The notes below the pieces were generated by a model. It was given only the letters and a program-made list of their open reading frames with translations. It did not search any database and had not been told where the DNA came from. A DNA stretch of 64,000 nucleotides from Salinibacterium sp. ZJ450 (lineage in GTDB: Bacteria > Actinomycetota > Actinomycetes > Actinomycetales > Microbacteriaceae). The first letter of the stretch is position 1. The number at the start of each line of letters is the position of its first letter. This document shows positions 34,815 through 44,709 of the stretch, piece by piece. Made by a program: the position numbers and the translations under genes. The stretch spans positions 2,728,001-2,792,000 of the forward strand of contig NZ_CP061771.1 of the NCBI RefSeq assembly GCF_011751885.2, read 5' to 3'.

Positions 34815-35999
34815 TCACGCGGTCAGTGCATCACCGGTTGGTTTCGATGGGTTCGAGAGTAGCCTGTCGAGGACTTCGGCGGGGGTGTGCCAGCCGTGGC
34901 GTTTGCGGGGTCGGGCGTTGAGTTCGGCGGCGACGTTCTCGAGGATGCCGGGGCCGTGGACGGAGAGGTCGGTGCTCTTCGGGAAGTATTGGCGCAGCAG
35001 CCCGTTGGTGTTCTCGTTCGAGCCGCGCTGCCAGGGTGAGTGCGGGTCGCAGAAGTAGATGTCCATGCTGGTGGCCAGGCTGATCTCCTGGTGCCGGGCC
35101 ATCTCCGAGCCCTGGTCCCAGGTCAGCGACCGGCGCAGCTGTTCGGGCAGGGACTGCATGGCGGGGATCATCGCGTCGGCGACGGTGCGGGCGGTGTGAT
35201 CGCCGGGCAGGTGCAGCAGCATCACGAACCCGGTGCTGCGTTCCACCAGGGTGCCGATCGCGCTGTTCGAGGCGGTCGAGCCGATGATCAAATCGCCCTC
35301 CCAGTGCCCCGGGACGGCGCGGTCTTCCACCTCGGCGGGGCGTTCGCTGATCATCACCATGTCCTTGATCGGCCCGCCGCGGCTGCCGGAGTCGTGCGGT
35401 TTGCGCAACGCCCGACCGGTGCGCAACGCCAACGCCAGCTCGGCGCGCAGGGCGCCGCGGCCCTGGACGTAGATGGTTTGGTAGATCGTCTCGTGGGACA
35501 CGTGCATCTCCGGGTCATCGGGGAACTCCAGCCGCAACCGGCCGGCGATCTGTTCCGGGCTGTAACGCTTGCGCAGCAACGCCCGAACCTTCCGACGCAA
35601 GGGTAACCGGGTCAGCTTCCGCGGCTTCGGCCGCCGGCCACGCCGGTCGGTCAGCGACTGGGCAACGGTGGCCCGGTAGCCCTGACCGGTCCGGTTCCGG
35701 GCCAGTTCCCGGGAGATCGTCGACGGGTCACGGCCCAACACGGCCGCGATCTCCCGGCCGCTCTGCCCAGCGGCGTTCCGGACCGCGATCTCCTCCCGCT
35801 CCTGGAACGTCAGCCGGGCACGGGGCACTGGCGCTGTCCGCGCCGATTCGGGGATCACCCCGCCAGCCTCCCGGAACCAGCGGTATCCGGTCGGCCGGGA
35901 CACGCCGACGCCGAGCGCCGCATTGGTCACCGACAGCCCGGACCGCACCCCTTTCCAGAACAAGCTCCGCACCTGAAACGGGTAGCCGGGACGAGCCAT
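34815..35999 (-). CDS. IS30-family transposase
   Basis: The 394-residue protein has an N-terminal HTH (LTFQEREEIAVRNAAGQSGR, DPSTISRELARN) and an rve/DDE catalytic domain: GHWEGDLIIG (first Asp), LTWDQGSEMARH (second Asp) and SPWQRGSNENTNGLLRQYFP (Glu). All three metal ligands are present and the gene is unbroken, so transposition may still be possible. The ATG at 35999 is preferred to the GTG at 36002. The stop lies beside the left inverted repeat. Confidence 0.95.
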   Translation of the reverse strand: MARPGYPFQVRSLFWKGVRSGLSVTNAALGVGVSRPTGYRWFREAGGVIPESARTAPVPRARLTFQEREEIAVRNAAGQSGREIAAVLGRDPSTISRELARNRTGQGYRATVAQSLTDRRGRRPKPRKLTRLPLRRKVRALLRKRYSPEQIAGRLRLEFPDDPEMHVSHETIYQTIYVQGRGALRAELALALRTGRALRKPHDSGSRGGPIKDMVMISERPAEVEDRAVPGHWEGDLIIGSTASNSAIGTLVERSTGFVMLLHLPGDHTARTVADAMIPAMQSLPEQLRRSLTWDQGSEMARHQEISLATSMDIYFCDPHSPWQRGSNENTNGLLRQYFPKSTDLSVHGPGILENVAAELNARPRKRHGWHTPAEVLDRLLSNPSKPTGDALTA

Positions 36000-36037
36000 C
36001 ACAACACCTCACAAGTTCGAGGTGATGCACTGACCGC
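34819..36037 (-). mobile_element. IS30-family insertion sequence
   Basis: GCGGTCAGTGCATCACC at 34819-34835 and its exact complement at 36021-36037 form 17-bp inverted repeats enclosing the transposase. The left copy overlaps the transposase's last codons. The true outer ends may extend further, because the flanks (GAGACACCGAGG on the left, TTACGAGACAGTCG on the right) resemble degenerate terminal repeats. No target duplication could be fixed by eye. Confidence 0.85.
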
Positions 36038-36180
36038 TTGAGCTCAAGTTACGAGACAGTCGATAAAGCCTGGGGCGGTTCATCACAAACGTGTGCCGTA
36101 TCGAAACCTCGTTTACGGAGTGTGGTTTCGGGGCAGAGTTTGGCATGGCAGTCCCGGCTCACGCTCGCGGCGGCGTCCGT

Positions 36181-36867
36181 TTACTCGTAGGTTTTCAGGG
36201 AGAAGTCAAGAAACGGCAGGCTCTCGCGGGGAAGGACGCTCGTGCACACCACATGCTCATCGACGCGGAATCCGACGGCGTGGACAAATGGATCGGTGTC
36301 GATCTGCACGGCAGGACGGTCGCGGCCGTCGACGTTGGTGGAGGCTTCCGTCACCGCGGTGGGCGTGACTTTCCAATCGTTACGCGTGCTCGGGCCAGCG
36401 GGAAGGCCAAGCTCTTCACGGAAGCTGTTGCGCAGAACGTGGTTGGTGTGGTCAACGAGCTGCTGCGGAAGTGAGTCCCGCTCGCGATCCGGCGAAGCAT
36501 GCCAGGCGGTGCGGACCGCATCCCAGAGCATTGGGTACCGGAACATCTGAGCTTGCTCGATCAGCCATTTGGGGCGACCCCACGGGGGCTCTTCTTCGAG
36601 GGCCCGACGCGTTCGTTCGTCCAGCTCGATCTCGTTGCGAGGGTCGGAGTGGTCGTCGGGATATTTCCACAGCGTGTAAGTGAACAACACCGACAGTTCC
36701 TCCTGGCCAACTGACCCATTGCTCTCCGTAAAGCCGGCAATCGGTGCACGCGTCAGCGACGGCTGCGGTTTGAGTTGGAACACAGGGAAGCCAAGACTCC
36801 GCACCCGTGACTCGGACTCGATGCTCGGGTCCGGGGCATCTGTCGGTACAACTCCGCCGTACTCCAT
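36181..36867 (-). CDS. hypothetical protein, 228 residues
   Basis: The product is soluble and charged: FTYTLWKYPDDHSDPRNEIE, WGRPKWLIEQAQMFRYPMLW, TAWHASPDRERDSLPQQLVD and VQIDTDPFVHAVGFRVDEHV. Codon pattern and absence of frame breaks make it a likely real gene. I do not recognise its family. It lies 140 bases after the IS30 element's right repeat, so it could have arrived with it or lost its partners to it. Confidence 0.6.
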   Translation of the reverse strand: MEYGGVVPTDAPDPSIESESRVRSLGFPVFQLKPQPSLTRAPIAGFTESNGSVGQEELSVLFTYTLWKYPDDHSDPRNEIELDERTRRALEEEPPWGRPKWLIEQAQMFRYPMLWDAVRTAWHASPDRERDSLPQQLVDHTNHVLRNSFREELGLPAGPSTRNDWKVTPTAVTEASTNVDGRDRPAVQIDTDPFVHAVGFRVDEHVVCTSVLPRESLPFLDFSLKTYE

Positions 36868-36923
36868 TTATCCAGTCTGACCCGCGCCGTCGTAGATTCC
36901 CACAGTCGTTCGAAACTGATGAG

Positions 36924-37160
36924 TTACGACGCAGGTGGGTTATGAGACTTCAGAGAAAGCGTGTCATCTGGATTCGTTGCCCGTGCGTCGGCAGCCCCAG
37001 TGTTTCTTCGGTGGTCGCGAGCTCGTGCTGAAAGCGGGACTCTGGCTCGGTCTGAGCGAAACCGCATGACGCGGAGAAGTTCCCATCCTTCCAGCGCGAA
37101 CGCAAGACACAGCCGTCTTCCACGAGGGCCGGTGAGCAAATCATCGGGCTGCAGGCTCAT
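36924..37160 (-). pseudogene. remnant of a conserved actinobacterial hypothetical gene
   Basis: The N terminus MSLQPDDLLTGPRGRRLCLA resembles the start of a longer uncharacterised actinobacterial family (LLTGPRGRRLCLEL). Sequence after residue 25 does not look family-like in this frame; a neighbouring frame (HELATTEETLGLPTHGQ) may hold part of it. It is probably truncated and frameshifted. Confidence 0.4.
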
Positions 37161-37233
37161 GAGGCCACCCTATGGGTCCCTAGTGACGCGGTGGGCTGGC
37201 CCGAGATCGAACCTGAAGCTGAATGCCCATAAT

Positions 37234-37252
37234 CGGACGCTGAGCGGGCACC
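37234..37252 (+). repeat. dispersed intergenic motif, copy 11
   Basis: CGGACGCTGAGCGGGCACC stands 61 bases before the 56-residue membrane protein gene. Confidence 0.55.
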
Positions 37253-37312
37253 GGCGATCATCTATCGAAGTAGTTGGACAGCCCGCATGCGTTCGATCGA
37301 TAGGATCGCGAA

Positions 37313-37483
37313 ATGGATCCCATTTGGCTGCTTGTCATCCTGATTCTGCTCGTCCTGTTCTCAAGCATCAGCATCGTTGCTGCTCTTCGTCGAATCGCTG
37401 ACGCGACAGAACAGGCTGCGGCACATCTCGAATCTCTGGCTGCTGCATCCGGTCCGAAGGTCAGGCCGTTGCCTGGAGGTTGA
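37313..37483 (+). CDS. 56-residue single-helix membrane protein
   Basis: The small product begins MDPIWLLVILILLVLFSSIS and continues with an amphipathic helix (AALRRIADATEQAAAHLES). The ATG at 37313 follows AGGATCG, a weak ribosome site. Its stop codon lies in a degenerate motif copy (GGAGGTTGACCGGGCAGC at 37476), the same arrangement as the SnoaL-like gene. It may be a small regulatory or scaffold membrane protein; no function is assigned. Confidence 0.55.
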   Translation: MDPIWLLVILILLVLFSSISIVAALRRIADATEQAAAHLESLAAASGPKVRPLPGG

Positions 37484-37493
37484 CCGGGCAGCG
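37476..37493 (+). repeat. dispersed intergenic motif, degenerate copy 12
   Basis: GGAGGTTGACCGGGCAGC includes the stop codon of the 56-residue gene. It is the last copy found; none is seen in 37.5-64 kb. Confidence 0.4.
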
Positions 37494-37662
37494 GATTTCA
37501 TCCGTGCTCAACGGGCTCGCTCGTCGATGACCAGAGTCAGCGGGAATACTAGAGGCTCTTACGGACGCCGCAGTGGGGCCGCGGGCGTGATGTCGCGCAA
37601 TTCCCGCAAGACCCGCCCGCTGATGCGCCCTGTCAGGGAGCCTCGAACGCAACAAGTCTGTT

Positions 37663-37715
37663 CCAAGACAGTTGTCGCGATCGCCACTGCAACGGAATCG
37701 CGACAACTATCTTGG
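37663..37715 (-). terminator. long hairpin at the 3' end of the nrd operon
   Basis: CCAAGACAGTTGTCGCGAT pairs with ATCGCGACAACTATCTTGG over 19 positions with one mismatch and a 15-base loop. It begins 24 bases downstream of the nrdF stop. No U-run follows, so it may protect the 3' end or act as a factor-dependent terminator. Confidence 0.6.
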
Positions 37716-37738
37716 TGATGGGCGGAGGCGGCGGGGGC

Positions 37739-38773
<1,035 letters not shown>

Positions 38774-38801
38774 TTATACGCGGAAGCGAGGGGGGAAATC
38801 G

Positions 38802-40961
38802 TCACAGCATGCATGAGACGCAGCCCTCGACCTCGGTGCCCTCCAGGGCCATCTGACGCAGGCGGATGTAGTAGATCGTCTTGATCCCCTTCTTCCATGC
38901 GTAGATCTGCGCCTTGTTGATGTCGCGAGTGGTGGCGGTGTCCTTGAAGAACAGCGTCAGCGACAGGCCCTGGTCCACGTGCTGCGTTGCGGCGGCGTAG
39001 GTGTCGATGGTCTTCTCGTAGCCGACCTCGTAGGCGTCCTGGTAGTAGTCCAGGTTGTCGTTCGTCATGAACGGCGCCGGGTAGTAGACGCGGCCGAGCT
39101 TGCCTTCCTTCCGGATCTCGATCTTCGACGCGATCGGGTGGATCGACGACGTCGAGTTGTTGATGTACGAGATCGAACCGGTGGGCGGCACCGCCTGCAG
39201 GTTCTGGTTGTAGATACCGTGCTTCTGAACGGATGCCTTCAACTCCAGCCAGTCCTGCTGCGTGGGCACGTGCACCTGCGAGTTCGCGAACAGTTCCTGC
39301 ACGCGCTCGGTTGCCGGCTCCCAGACCTGCTCGGTGTACTTGTCGAAGAACTCCCCCGACGCGTACTTGGAGTCGGCGAAGCCTTCGAAGGCCTGGCCGC
39401 GCTCGATGGCGATCTTGTTCGACGCCTGCAGCGCGTTGAAGAGCACCGTGTAGAAGTAAATGTTGGTGAAGTCGATGCCCTCTTCGGAGCCGTAGTAGAT
39501 GCGCTCGCGGGCCAGGTAGCCGTGCAGATTCATCTGGCCGAGGCCGATGGCGTGCGACTTGTCGTTACCGAACTCGATCGACCGCACCGACGAGATGTGG
39601 CTCTGATCGGACACCGCGCTGAGGCCGCGGATCGCGGTCTCGACGGTCTGCGCGAAGTCGGGCGAGTCCATCGCGAGGGCGATGTTCATCGAGCCGAGGT
39701 TGCAGGAGATGTCCTTGCCGATCTGGTCGTACGACAGGTCGGCGTTGTAGGTGGTGGGGGTGTTCACCTGCAGGATCTCGGAGCACAGGTTCGACATGTT
39801 GATGCGGCCCTTGATCGGGTTCGCCGCGTTCACCGTGTCTTCGAACACGATGTACGGGTAGCCCGACTCGAACTGGATCTCGGCGAGGGTCTGGAAGAAG
39901 TCGCGAGAGTTGATCTTGGTCTTCTTGATCCGCGCGTCGTCAACCATCTCGTAGTACTTCTCGGTAATCGAGATGTCGCCGAACGGCACTCCGTACACGC
40001 GTTCCACGTCGTACGGCGAGAACAGGTACATGTCCTCGTTCTTCTTCGCCAGCTCGAAGGTGATGTCGGGCACGACAACGCCGAGCGACAGCGTCTTGAT
40101 GCGCACCTTCTCGTCGGCGTTCTCACGCTTGGTGTCAAGGAAGCGCAGGATGTCGGGGTGGTGCGCCTGCAGGTACACGGCTCCGGCACCCTGACGGGCG
40201 CCGAGCTGGTTGGCGTAGCTGAAGGAGTCTTCGAGCAGCTTCATCACGGGGATGATGCCGGATGACTGGTTCTCGATCTGCTTGATCGGCGCACCGGCCT
40301 CGCGGATGTTCGACAGCGACAGGGCGACACCGCCGCCGCGCTTGGAGAGCTGCAGCGACGAGTTGATGCCGCGCGAGATCGACTCCATGTTGTCTTCGAT
40401 GCGCAGCAGGAAGCAGCTGACCAGCTCGCCGCGCTGCGCCTTGCCCGAGTTCAGGAAGGTCGGGGTGGCCGGCTGGAATCGGCCGGCGATGATCTCCTCG
40501 ACCAGGTTGGTGGCGAGCTTCTGGTCGCCCTGGGCGAGGCCGAGCGCCGTCATCACCACGCGGTCTTCGAACCGCTCCAGGTAGCGCTTGCCGTCGAACG
40601 TCTTCAGCGTGTAGGAGGTGTAGTACTTGAACGCCCCGAGGAAGGTGTCAAAGCGGAATTTCTTCGAGTACGCCAGGTCGCTGAGACCCTCGATGAACTC
40701 GAACGGGTACAGGTCGAGAACGGCCTTCTCGTAGTACTCCTTCTCCACCAGGTAGTCGAGCTTCTCCTTCAGCGAGTGGAAGAACACGGTGTTCTGGTTG
40801 ACGTGCTGCAGGAAGTACTGACGGGCCGCCTCGCGATCCATATCGAACTGGATCTTGCCATCGGCGTCGTACAGGTTGAGCATCGCATTCAAGGCGTGGT
40901 AGTCCAGGCCCTCGACCTTGCTCGCTGTGACTACAGGGAGATTTGCGACTGCAGATTCCAA
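38802..40961 (-). CDS. nrdE: class Ib ribonucleotide reductase, alpha (catalytic) subunit
   Basis: The 719-residue protein contains the active-site motifs [59 protein letters not shown] and [16 protein letters not shown], with the redox tail GCVSCML at the end. The N-terminal ATP-cone of class Ia enzymes is absent, as usual for NrdE. It makes deoxyribonucleotides with electrons from NrdH. The start overlaps nrdI by about 30 bases. Confidence 0.97.
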   Translation of the reverse strand: MESAVANLPVVTASKVEGLDYHALNAMLNLYDADGKIQFDMDREAARQYFLQHVNQNTVFFHSLKEKLDYLVEKEYYEKAVLDLYPFEFIEGLSDLAYSKKFRFDTFLGAFKYYTSYTLKTFDGKRYLERFEDRVVMTALGLAQGDQKLATNLVEEIIAGRFQPATPTFLNSGKAQRGELVSCFLLRIEDNMESISRGINSSLQLSKRGGGVALSLSNIREAGAPIKQIENQSSGIIPVMKLLEDSFSYANQLGARQGAGAVYLQAHHPDILRFLDTKRENADEKVRIKTLSLGVVVPDITFELAKKNEDMYLFSPYDVERVYGVPFGDISITEKYYEMVDDARIKKTKINSRDFFQTLAEIQFESGYPYIVFEDTVNAANPIKGRINMSNLCSEILQVNTPTTYNADLSYDQIGKDISCNLGSMNIALAMDSPDFAQTVETAIRGLSAVSDQSHISSVRSIEFGNDKSHAIGLGQMNLHGYLARERIYYGSEEGIDFTNIYFYTVLFNALQASNKIAIERGQAFEGFADSKYASGEFFDKYTEQVWEPATERVQELFANSQVHVPTQQDWLELKASVQKHGIYNQNLQAVPPTGSISYINNSTSSIHPIASKIEIRKEGKLGRVYYPAPFMTNDNLDYYQDAYEVGYEKTIDTYAAATQHVDQGLSLTLFFKDTATTRDINKAQIYAWKKGIKTIYYIRLRQMALEGTEVEGCVSCML

Positions 40962-41347
40962 AATTGGTCCAATCCTGTGTTGACGGCCCGAGTGTCGTCG
41001 GGCGTGCCGAAAAGTTCAAAACGGTAAAGCAACGGGACCTTGCACTTGGCGGCGACGATGTCGCCGGCAATGCAGTAGGCCTCGCCGAAGTTGGTATTGC
41101 CCGCGGCAATGACGCCGCGCACCAGTGACCGGTTCTTCTCGTCGTTGAGAAACTTGATCACTTGCTTGGGCACTGCACCCCTCCCGTTTCCGCCGCCGTA
41201 GGTGGGGAGAACGAGAACGTAGGGCTCAGTGACGTGAATCGGATCGTCGTGCACCTTGAGTGGAATGCGGGTGGCCTTCCGGCCCAGGCTCTTGACGAAT
41301 CGGTCGGTGTTGCCTGAAACGCTGGAGAAGTAAACCAGTCGATTCAT
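40931..41347 (-). CDS. nrdI: NrdI flavodoxin-like activator of class Ib ribonucleotide reductase
   Basis: The 138-residue protein begins [20 protein letters not shown], the FMN phosphate loop, with [20 protein letters not shown] and [15 protein letters not shown] as further FMN contacts. NrdI supplies superoxide or peroxide to assemble the dimanganese-tyrosyl cofactor in NrdF. The ATG at 41347 gives this N terminus. It lies between nrdH and nrdE. Confidence 0.96.
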   Translation of the reverse strand: MNRLVYFSSVSGNTDRFVKSLGRKATRIPLKVHDDPIHVTEPYVLVLPTYGGGNGRGAVPKQVIKFLNDEKNRSLVRGVIAAGNTNFGEAYCIAGDIVAAKCKVPLLYRFELFGTPDDTRAVNTGLDQFWNLQSQISL

Positions 41348-41400
41348 TGCGATGCTCCAGGGAGAGCGGTCCTTCTTGAGCTGATCAAGAAGGACTGGTC

Positions 41401-41634
41401 TCACGCGATGCGAGTGGCCAGTTCGTTGATCTTGTCTGGACGGAATCCCGACCAGTGGTCGTCGTCGGTGATGACGACAGGGGCCTGCATGTAGCCGAGC
41501 GACTTGACCGCTTCGAGGGCCTGCTCGTCGGTCGAAACGTCGAGAACTTCGTACTCGATTCCCTTGCTGTCGAGTGCCCGATATGTTGCGGTGCACTGCA
41601 CGCAAGACGGCTTCGTGTAAACGGTGATTGCCAT
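41401..41634 (-). CDS. nrdH: NrdH glutaredoxin-like redoxin
   Basis: The 77-residue protein has the redox motif CVQC (residues 11-14) in [16 protein letters not shown], then [20 protein letters not shown], the NrdH signature WSGFRP. It passes electrons from thioredoxin reductase to NrdE. It is first in the operon, 53 bases upstream of nrdI, with AGGGGAGGGAA before the start. Confidence 0.96.
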   Translation of the reverse strand: MAITVYTKPSCVQCTATYRALDSKGIEYEVLDVSTDEQALEAVKSLGYMQAPVVITDDDHWSGFRPDKINELATRIA

Positions 41635-41689
41635 CTAATTCCCTCCCCTTTTGCGACCTGCCACGGATCTTGTTTGGCAGTGAATCGAT

Positions 41690-41732
41690 ACTACATCTTG
41701 TGGTCCTCATTTGATCCGGCACTAGATGAAGT
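41690..41732 (-). promoter_or_regulatory. pair of NrdR-box-like sites
   Basis: ACTACATCTTGT (41690-41701) and ACTAGATGAAGT (41721-41732) resemble the NrdR consensus ACTATATATTGT. Their starts are 31 bp apart, three helical turns, the spacing typical of NrdR box pairs. They lie 55-100 bases upstream of nrdH. Confidence 0.7.
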
Positions 41733-41748
41733 AATTACAGTCGTGTCA

Positions 41749-41813
41749 TTATTCACAGGTTCGTCCACAGGCTTATGAACAGATTTGGCCCGTTTCTCCC
41801 AGCTTTGTCCCCA
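41749..41813 (+). promoter_or_regulatory. cluster of DnaA-box-like sequences in the nrd promoter region
   Basis: TTATTCACA (41749), TCGTCCACA (41761), TTATGAACA (41773) and TTGTCCCCA (41805) differ by one or two bases from TTATCCACA/TTGTCCACA. All are on the + strand within 65 bases. This could be a DnaA-responsive element of the nrd operon or the divergent MFS gene. Confidence 0.45.
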
Positions 41814-41940
41814 ATTCTTCCCCTTACCACCGACATTTCTGCGGCAAGAATTAACCTCCGCAGTGGCTCTCTCGGGCGTGTCGCGCGGACGCGCTCCAGT
41901 CTGTCTTCGCGTCGTTTGCGAACCGTAGACTGATGCTCTT

Positions 41941-43149
41941 GTGACGAGCTATATGAGCATCCTGCGAACGCCCGGCGTGGCGCGCATCATCAGTGCTCAG
42001 TTGATGGCCCGTTTTCCGAGCGGCATGCTCTCGCTGGCCTACCTGCTGCACATCGAACGCATCCACGATTCGTATGGCGCAGCCGGGCTGGTGCTGGCGG
42101 CAACGAGCATCGGCCAGGCCGTCGCCGGTCCGCTCACCAGCCGCTGGATGGGCCGCTGGGGCATGCGTCCGGTCATCACCCTCACCCTCGTGGTGTGCCT
42201 GCTCTCTATGGTCGCCATCGCCTTCATCGAGATGCCGGTGTGGCTGTACATGCTGGTCGGCCTGTTCGGTGGGTTGAGCACACCCCCGATCCAGCCCGCC
42301 GTGCGCACCATCTACCCGAAGATGGTCAACTCCAAGCAGCTCACTCCCCTGTTCTCGCTCGACGCATCTGCGCAGGAGATCATCTGGGTGTTGGGCCCGG
42401 TGATCACCACGTTCATCGCCACGCAGATCTCCACCACCGTCGCCATCCTCGTCGCGGCCGCACTGCTGGTGCTCGGTGGGGTCTGGTTCCTGTCGTCGCC
42501 AGAGGTCGGGCGGGTGCGCATCCCGCGCAGCCGGCGTGCGTTCGGCAAGGTGTTGCTCAGAAGGCCGGTGCTGCTGGCCACGATCGTCGGCTTCCTGATG
42601 ATCGGCGGCACTGCCGCGGTGGAGGCCAGCGTCGTGGCCGTCTACGGCGACGGTGGGCCCGAGGCCGGCATCGTGCTGGCGATCTGGTCGATCGGCTCGC
42701 TCGCCGGCGGCTTGTCATTCGGGCATATGCCGGTCGGGCCGTGGGCGCTCGCCCGGCGCATGTTCATTGTCTTCGTCGGCATCGCTCTGGCCGGTCTGGT
42801 GCTCGACTTCTGGTGGCTGTCACTCACCCTGCTGATCTCGGGAATCGGACTCGCCCCGGCCCTCGCGGTGTGCTTCGCGATCGTCTCCGCGAGCGTCAAG
42901 TTCAGCGACACCGCCGAGGCCTACGGCTGGGTCGGCACCGGACAGCTGATCGGCGCGGCAATCGGATCGGCAATCGCGGGCTTCATGATCGACGCGTACA
43001 TGGCCGTCGGCGGCTTCGTGGTGGCATCCGTTTTCGTCTTCGCCGGATTCCTGTTCGCCGTGATCTTCGTGCGCTGGCACCCCGACCTGCGCGGCCGGGA
43101 CGCCAGTCCGATTCCCGACACCGAGCCGGTGCCGGTCCAGCCCAGCTGA
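41941..43149 (+). CDS. MFS transporter
   Basis: The 402-residue protein has about twelve transmembrane segments and the MFS loop 2-3 pattern GPLTSRWMGRWGMRPV. It resembles drug/metabolite efflux carriers of the 12-helix type; the halves are joined near RIPRSRRAFGKVLL. The GTG at 41941 has no ribosome site, while TAGACT stands about 12 bases upstream, suggesting a leaderless mRNA. It is divergent from nrdH. Substrate unknown. Confidence 0.9.
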   Translation: MTSYMSILRTPGVARIISAQLMARFPSGMLSLAYLLHIERIHDSYGAAGLVLAATSIGQAVAGPLTSRWMGRWGMRPVITLTLVVCLLSMVAIAFIEMPVWLYMLVGLFGGLSTPPIQPAVRTIYPKMVNSKQLTPLFSLDASAQEIIWVLGPVITTFIATQISTTVAILVAAALLVLGGVWFLSSPEVGRVRIPRSRRAFGKVLLRRPVLLATIVGFLMIGGTAAVEASVVAVYGDGGPEAGIVLAIWSIGSLAGGLSFGHMPVGPWALARRMFIVFVGIALAGLVLDFWWLSLTLLISGIGLAPALAVCFAIVSASVKFSDTAEAYGWVGTGQLIGAAIGSAIAGFMIDAYMAVGGFVVASVFVFAGFLFAVIFVRWHPDLRGRDASPIPDTEPVPVQPS

Positions 43150-43170
43150 GTCGTTCGGTAGCGTAAGGGC

Positions 43171-43899
43171 ATGGTCGCCCTTCCCCGTCTCACCACCCTT
43201 GGAACATCCGGCAAGCGCGCCCTGCTCGTGCACGGCCTGGGGTCGAACGGCGGCACCTGGTGGCAGCTGGCCGAGCGTCTGGTGCAGGAGGGTTGGCAGG
43301 TCACCATGGTCGACCTGCGCGGCCACGGAGGAGCGCCACGCGTCGACGACTACACGCTCGACGCCCTCGCCGCCGACCTGCCCGTTGATGAGTGGGACCT
43401 CGTGATCGGCCACTCGCTCGGCGCCACCGCCAGCATCATCGCGGCGCAGAACGACTCGTTCACCTACCGCCTGGTGCTGCTCGATCCGCCGCTGCTGCTG
43501 ACCGACTCCGACCTCGACCAGATCCGGGCCGGCGAGGTTGCCGAACTCACGCAGAACGCCGATGAGCTCACCGCTGCGCACCCGAGCTGGCATGCCCGCG
43601 ACATCCAGGCGAAGCAGACCGCGCTCGAACAGGTTGATCCGGATGCTGCCGGGCGCGTGTTCGACCAGAACCGGCCGTGGAACCTACTGCCCGAGGCATC
43701 CGCACTCACCGTGCCCACCCTGATCATCGGCGGCGACCCCGCCGTCTTCACCATGCTGCCGCCGGAGGTCGGGCAGCGGCTGGCGCGGCAGAACCCGCTG
43801 GTTCGGTACACCAAGATCTCGGGCAGCGGGCATTCACCGCACCGTGAGGCCCCGGATGTCACGGCCTCGGTGCTGCTCGGCTGGCTCGACGAGTTTTAG
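43171..43899 (+). CDS. alpha/beta hydrolase
   Basis: The 242-residue protein contains RALLVHGLGSNGGTWWQLAE, MVDLRGHGGAP, nucleophile elbow VIGHSLGATASIIA, acid region IIGGDPAVFTMLPP and histidine SGSGHSPHREAP, a complete triad. It starts 21 bases after the MFS gene on the same strand and may be cotranscribed. Substrate unknown. Confidence 0.9.
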   Translation: MVALPRLTTLGTSGKRALLVHGLGSNGGTWWQLAERLVQEGWQVTMVDLRGHGGAPRVDDYTLDALAADLPVDEWDLVIGHSLGATASIIAAQNDSFTYRLVLLDPPLLLTDSDLDQIRAGEVAELTQNADELTAAHPSWHARDIQAKQTALEQVDPDAAGRVFDQNRPWNLLPEASALTVPTLIIGGDPAVFTMLPPEVGQRLARQNPLVRYTKISGSGHSPHREAPDVTASVLLGWLDEF

Positions 43900-43947
43900 C
43901 CTGCCCCCGGGCGTCTTGGTCCACACGCGCACCGTCTGTTTGCTCCC

Positions 43948-44646
43948 TCAGTCGTCTGACCGGGTTCCCCGAACGGCGAAGATCGCGGCTTGGGTGCGGT
44001 GCTCGAAACCCAGCTTCGCCAGCAGTCCGGACACGTAGTTCTTCACCGTCTTCTCCGCAATGGTGAGTCGCTCGCCAATCTGCCGATTCGTCAACCCAGA
44101 CGAGATCAGCGCAAGCACCTGTCTCTCGCGCATGCTGAGGCTATCCAGGCGGGGGTCCGACCGCTCCCCCAGAGCCAGTGCATCGCCGGTTCGCTCGTGC
44201 GGGATCCGATCCGGGATCGACTTTCCCGCCGCGACCGCACGAATCGCTGCGACCAGCTGGTTTCCGCGGATGTCTTTCACCAGGTATCCAGCCGCGCCCG
44301 CGATCAGTGCGGCGTGCCTGGCTTGTTCGTCGTCGTGCGCGGTGAAGATGAGAAATCCGGTGGGCAGAGCCTGCGCGTTCAGCTCGCGGCAGAGGTCTAT
44401 TCCGTTGCCGTCGGGTAGGCGCACGTCGAGCAGTGCCACATCGGGAGTGGTGGCCGGTATCCGCGCCCGAGCCTCCCGCACACTGCTCGCCTCGCCGATC
44501 AGGTGCAGATCGGGTTCGGACTCAATGAGGTGCGCGACCCCGCGGCGCACCACCTCATGATCGTCAAGAACGAAGACACGAGTTCGCCGCGGAACACGAT
44601 CGAGTCGTGGCCCGTCAGGATGATCCACCGGAAGCTCGTTCGTCAT
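43948..44646 (-). CDS. NarL/DevR-type response regulator (orphan)
   Basis: The 232-residue protein has a receiver domain (RVFVLDDHEVVRRGVAHLIE with the acidic pair, phospho-Asp in DVALLDVRLPDGNG, Lys in GYLVKDIRG) and a LuxR HTH (LSMRERQVLALISSGLTNRQ, EKTVKNYVSGLLAKLG). It resembles DevR/DosR-type regulators. No histidine kinase is adjacent, so the partner must be elsewhere. Confidence 0.94.
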   Translation of the reverse strand: MTNELPVDHPDGPRLDRVPRRTRVFVLDDHEVVRRGVAHLIESEPDLHLIGEASSVREARARIPATTPDVALLDVRLPDGNGIDLCRELNAQALPTGFLIFTAHDDEQARHAALIAGAAGYLVKDIRGNQLVAAIRAVAAGKSIPDRIPHERTGDALALGERSDPRLDSLSMRERQVLALISSGLTNRQIGERLTIAEKTVKNYVSGLLAKLGFEHRTQAAIFAVRGTRSDD

Positions 44647-44709
44647 GGTGTTCCCGAATCCTCGCCCACCGGGGCCGCCGACACAACCCCTACGACGTTC
44701 GCCCCGCGG

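Noticed and set aside
4166-37493. Interpretation of the dispersed motif as integron attC sites
   Set aside because: attC requires conserved AAC/GTT cores and a foldable 55-140 base structure; many copies have AGC instead and no matching second half or integrase was found.
38979-40265. 428-residue + strand frame opposite nrdE
   Set aside because: Antisense to an unmistakable nrdE; no start support and low-complexity composition.
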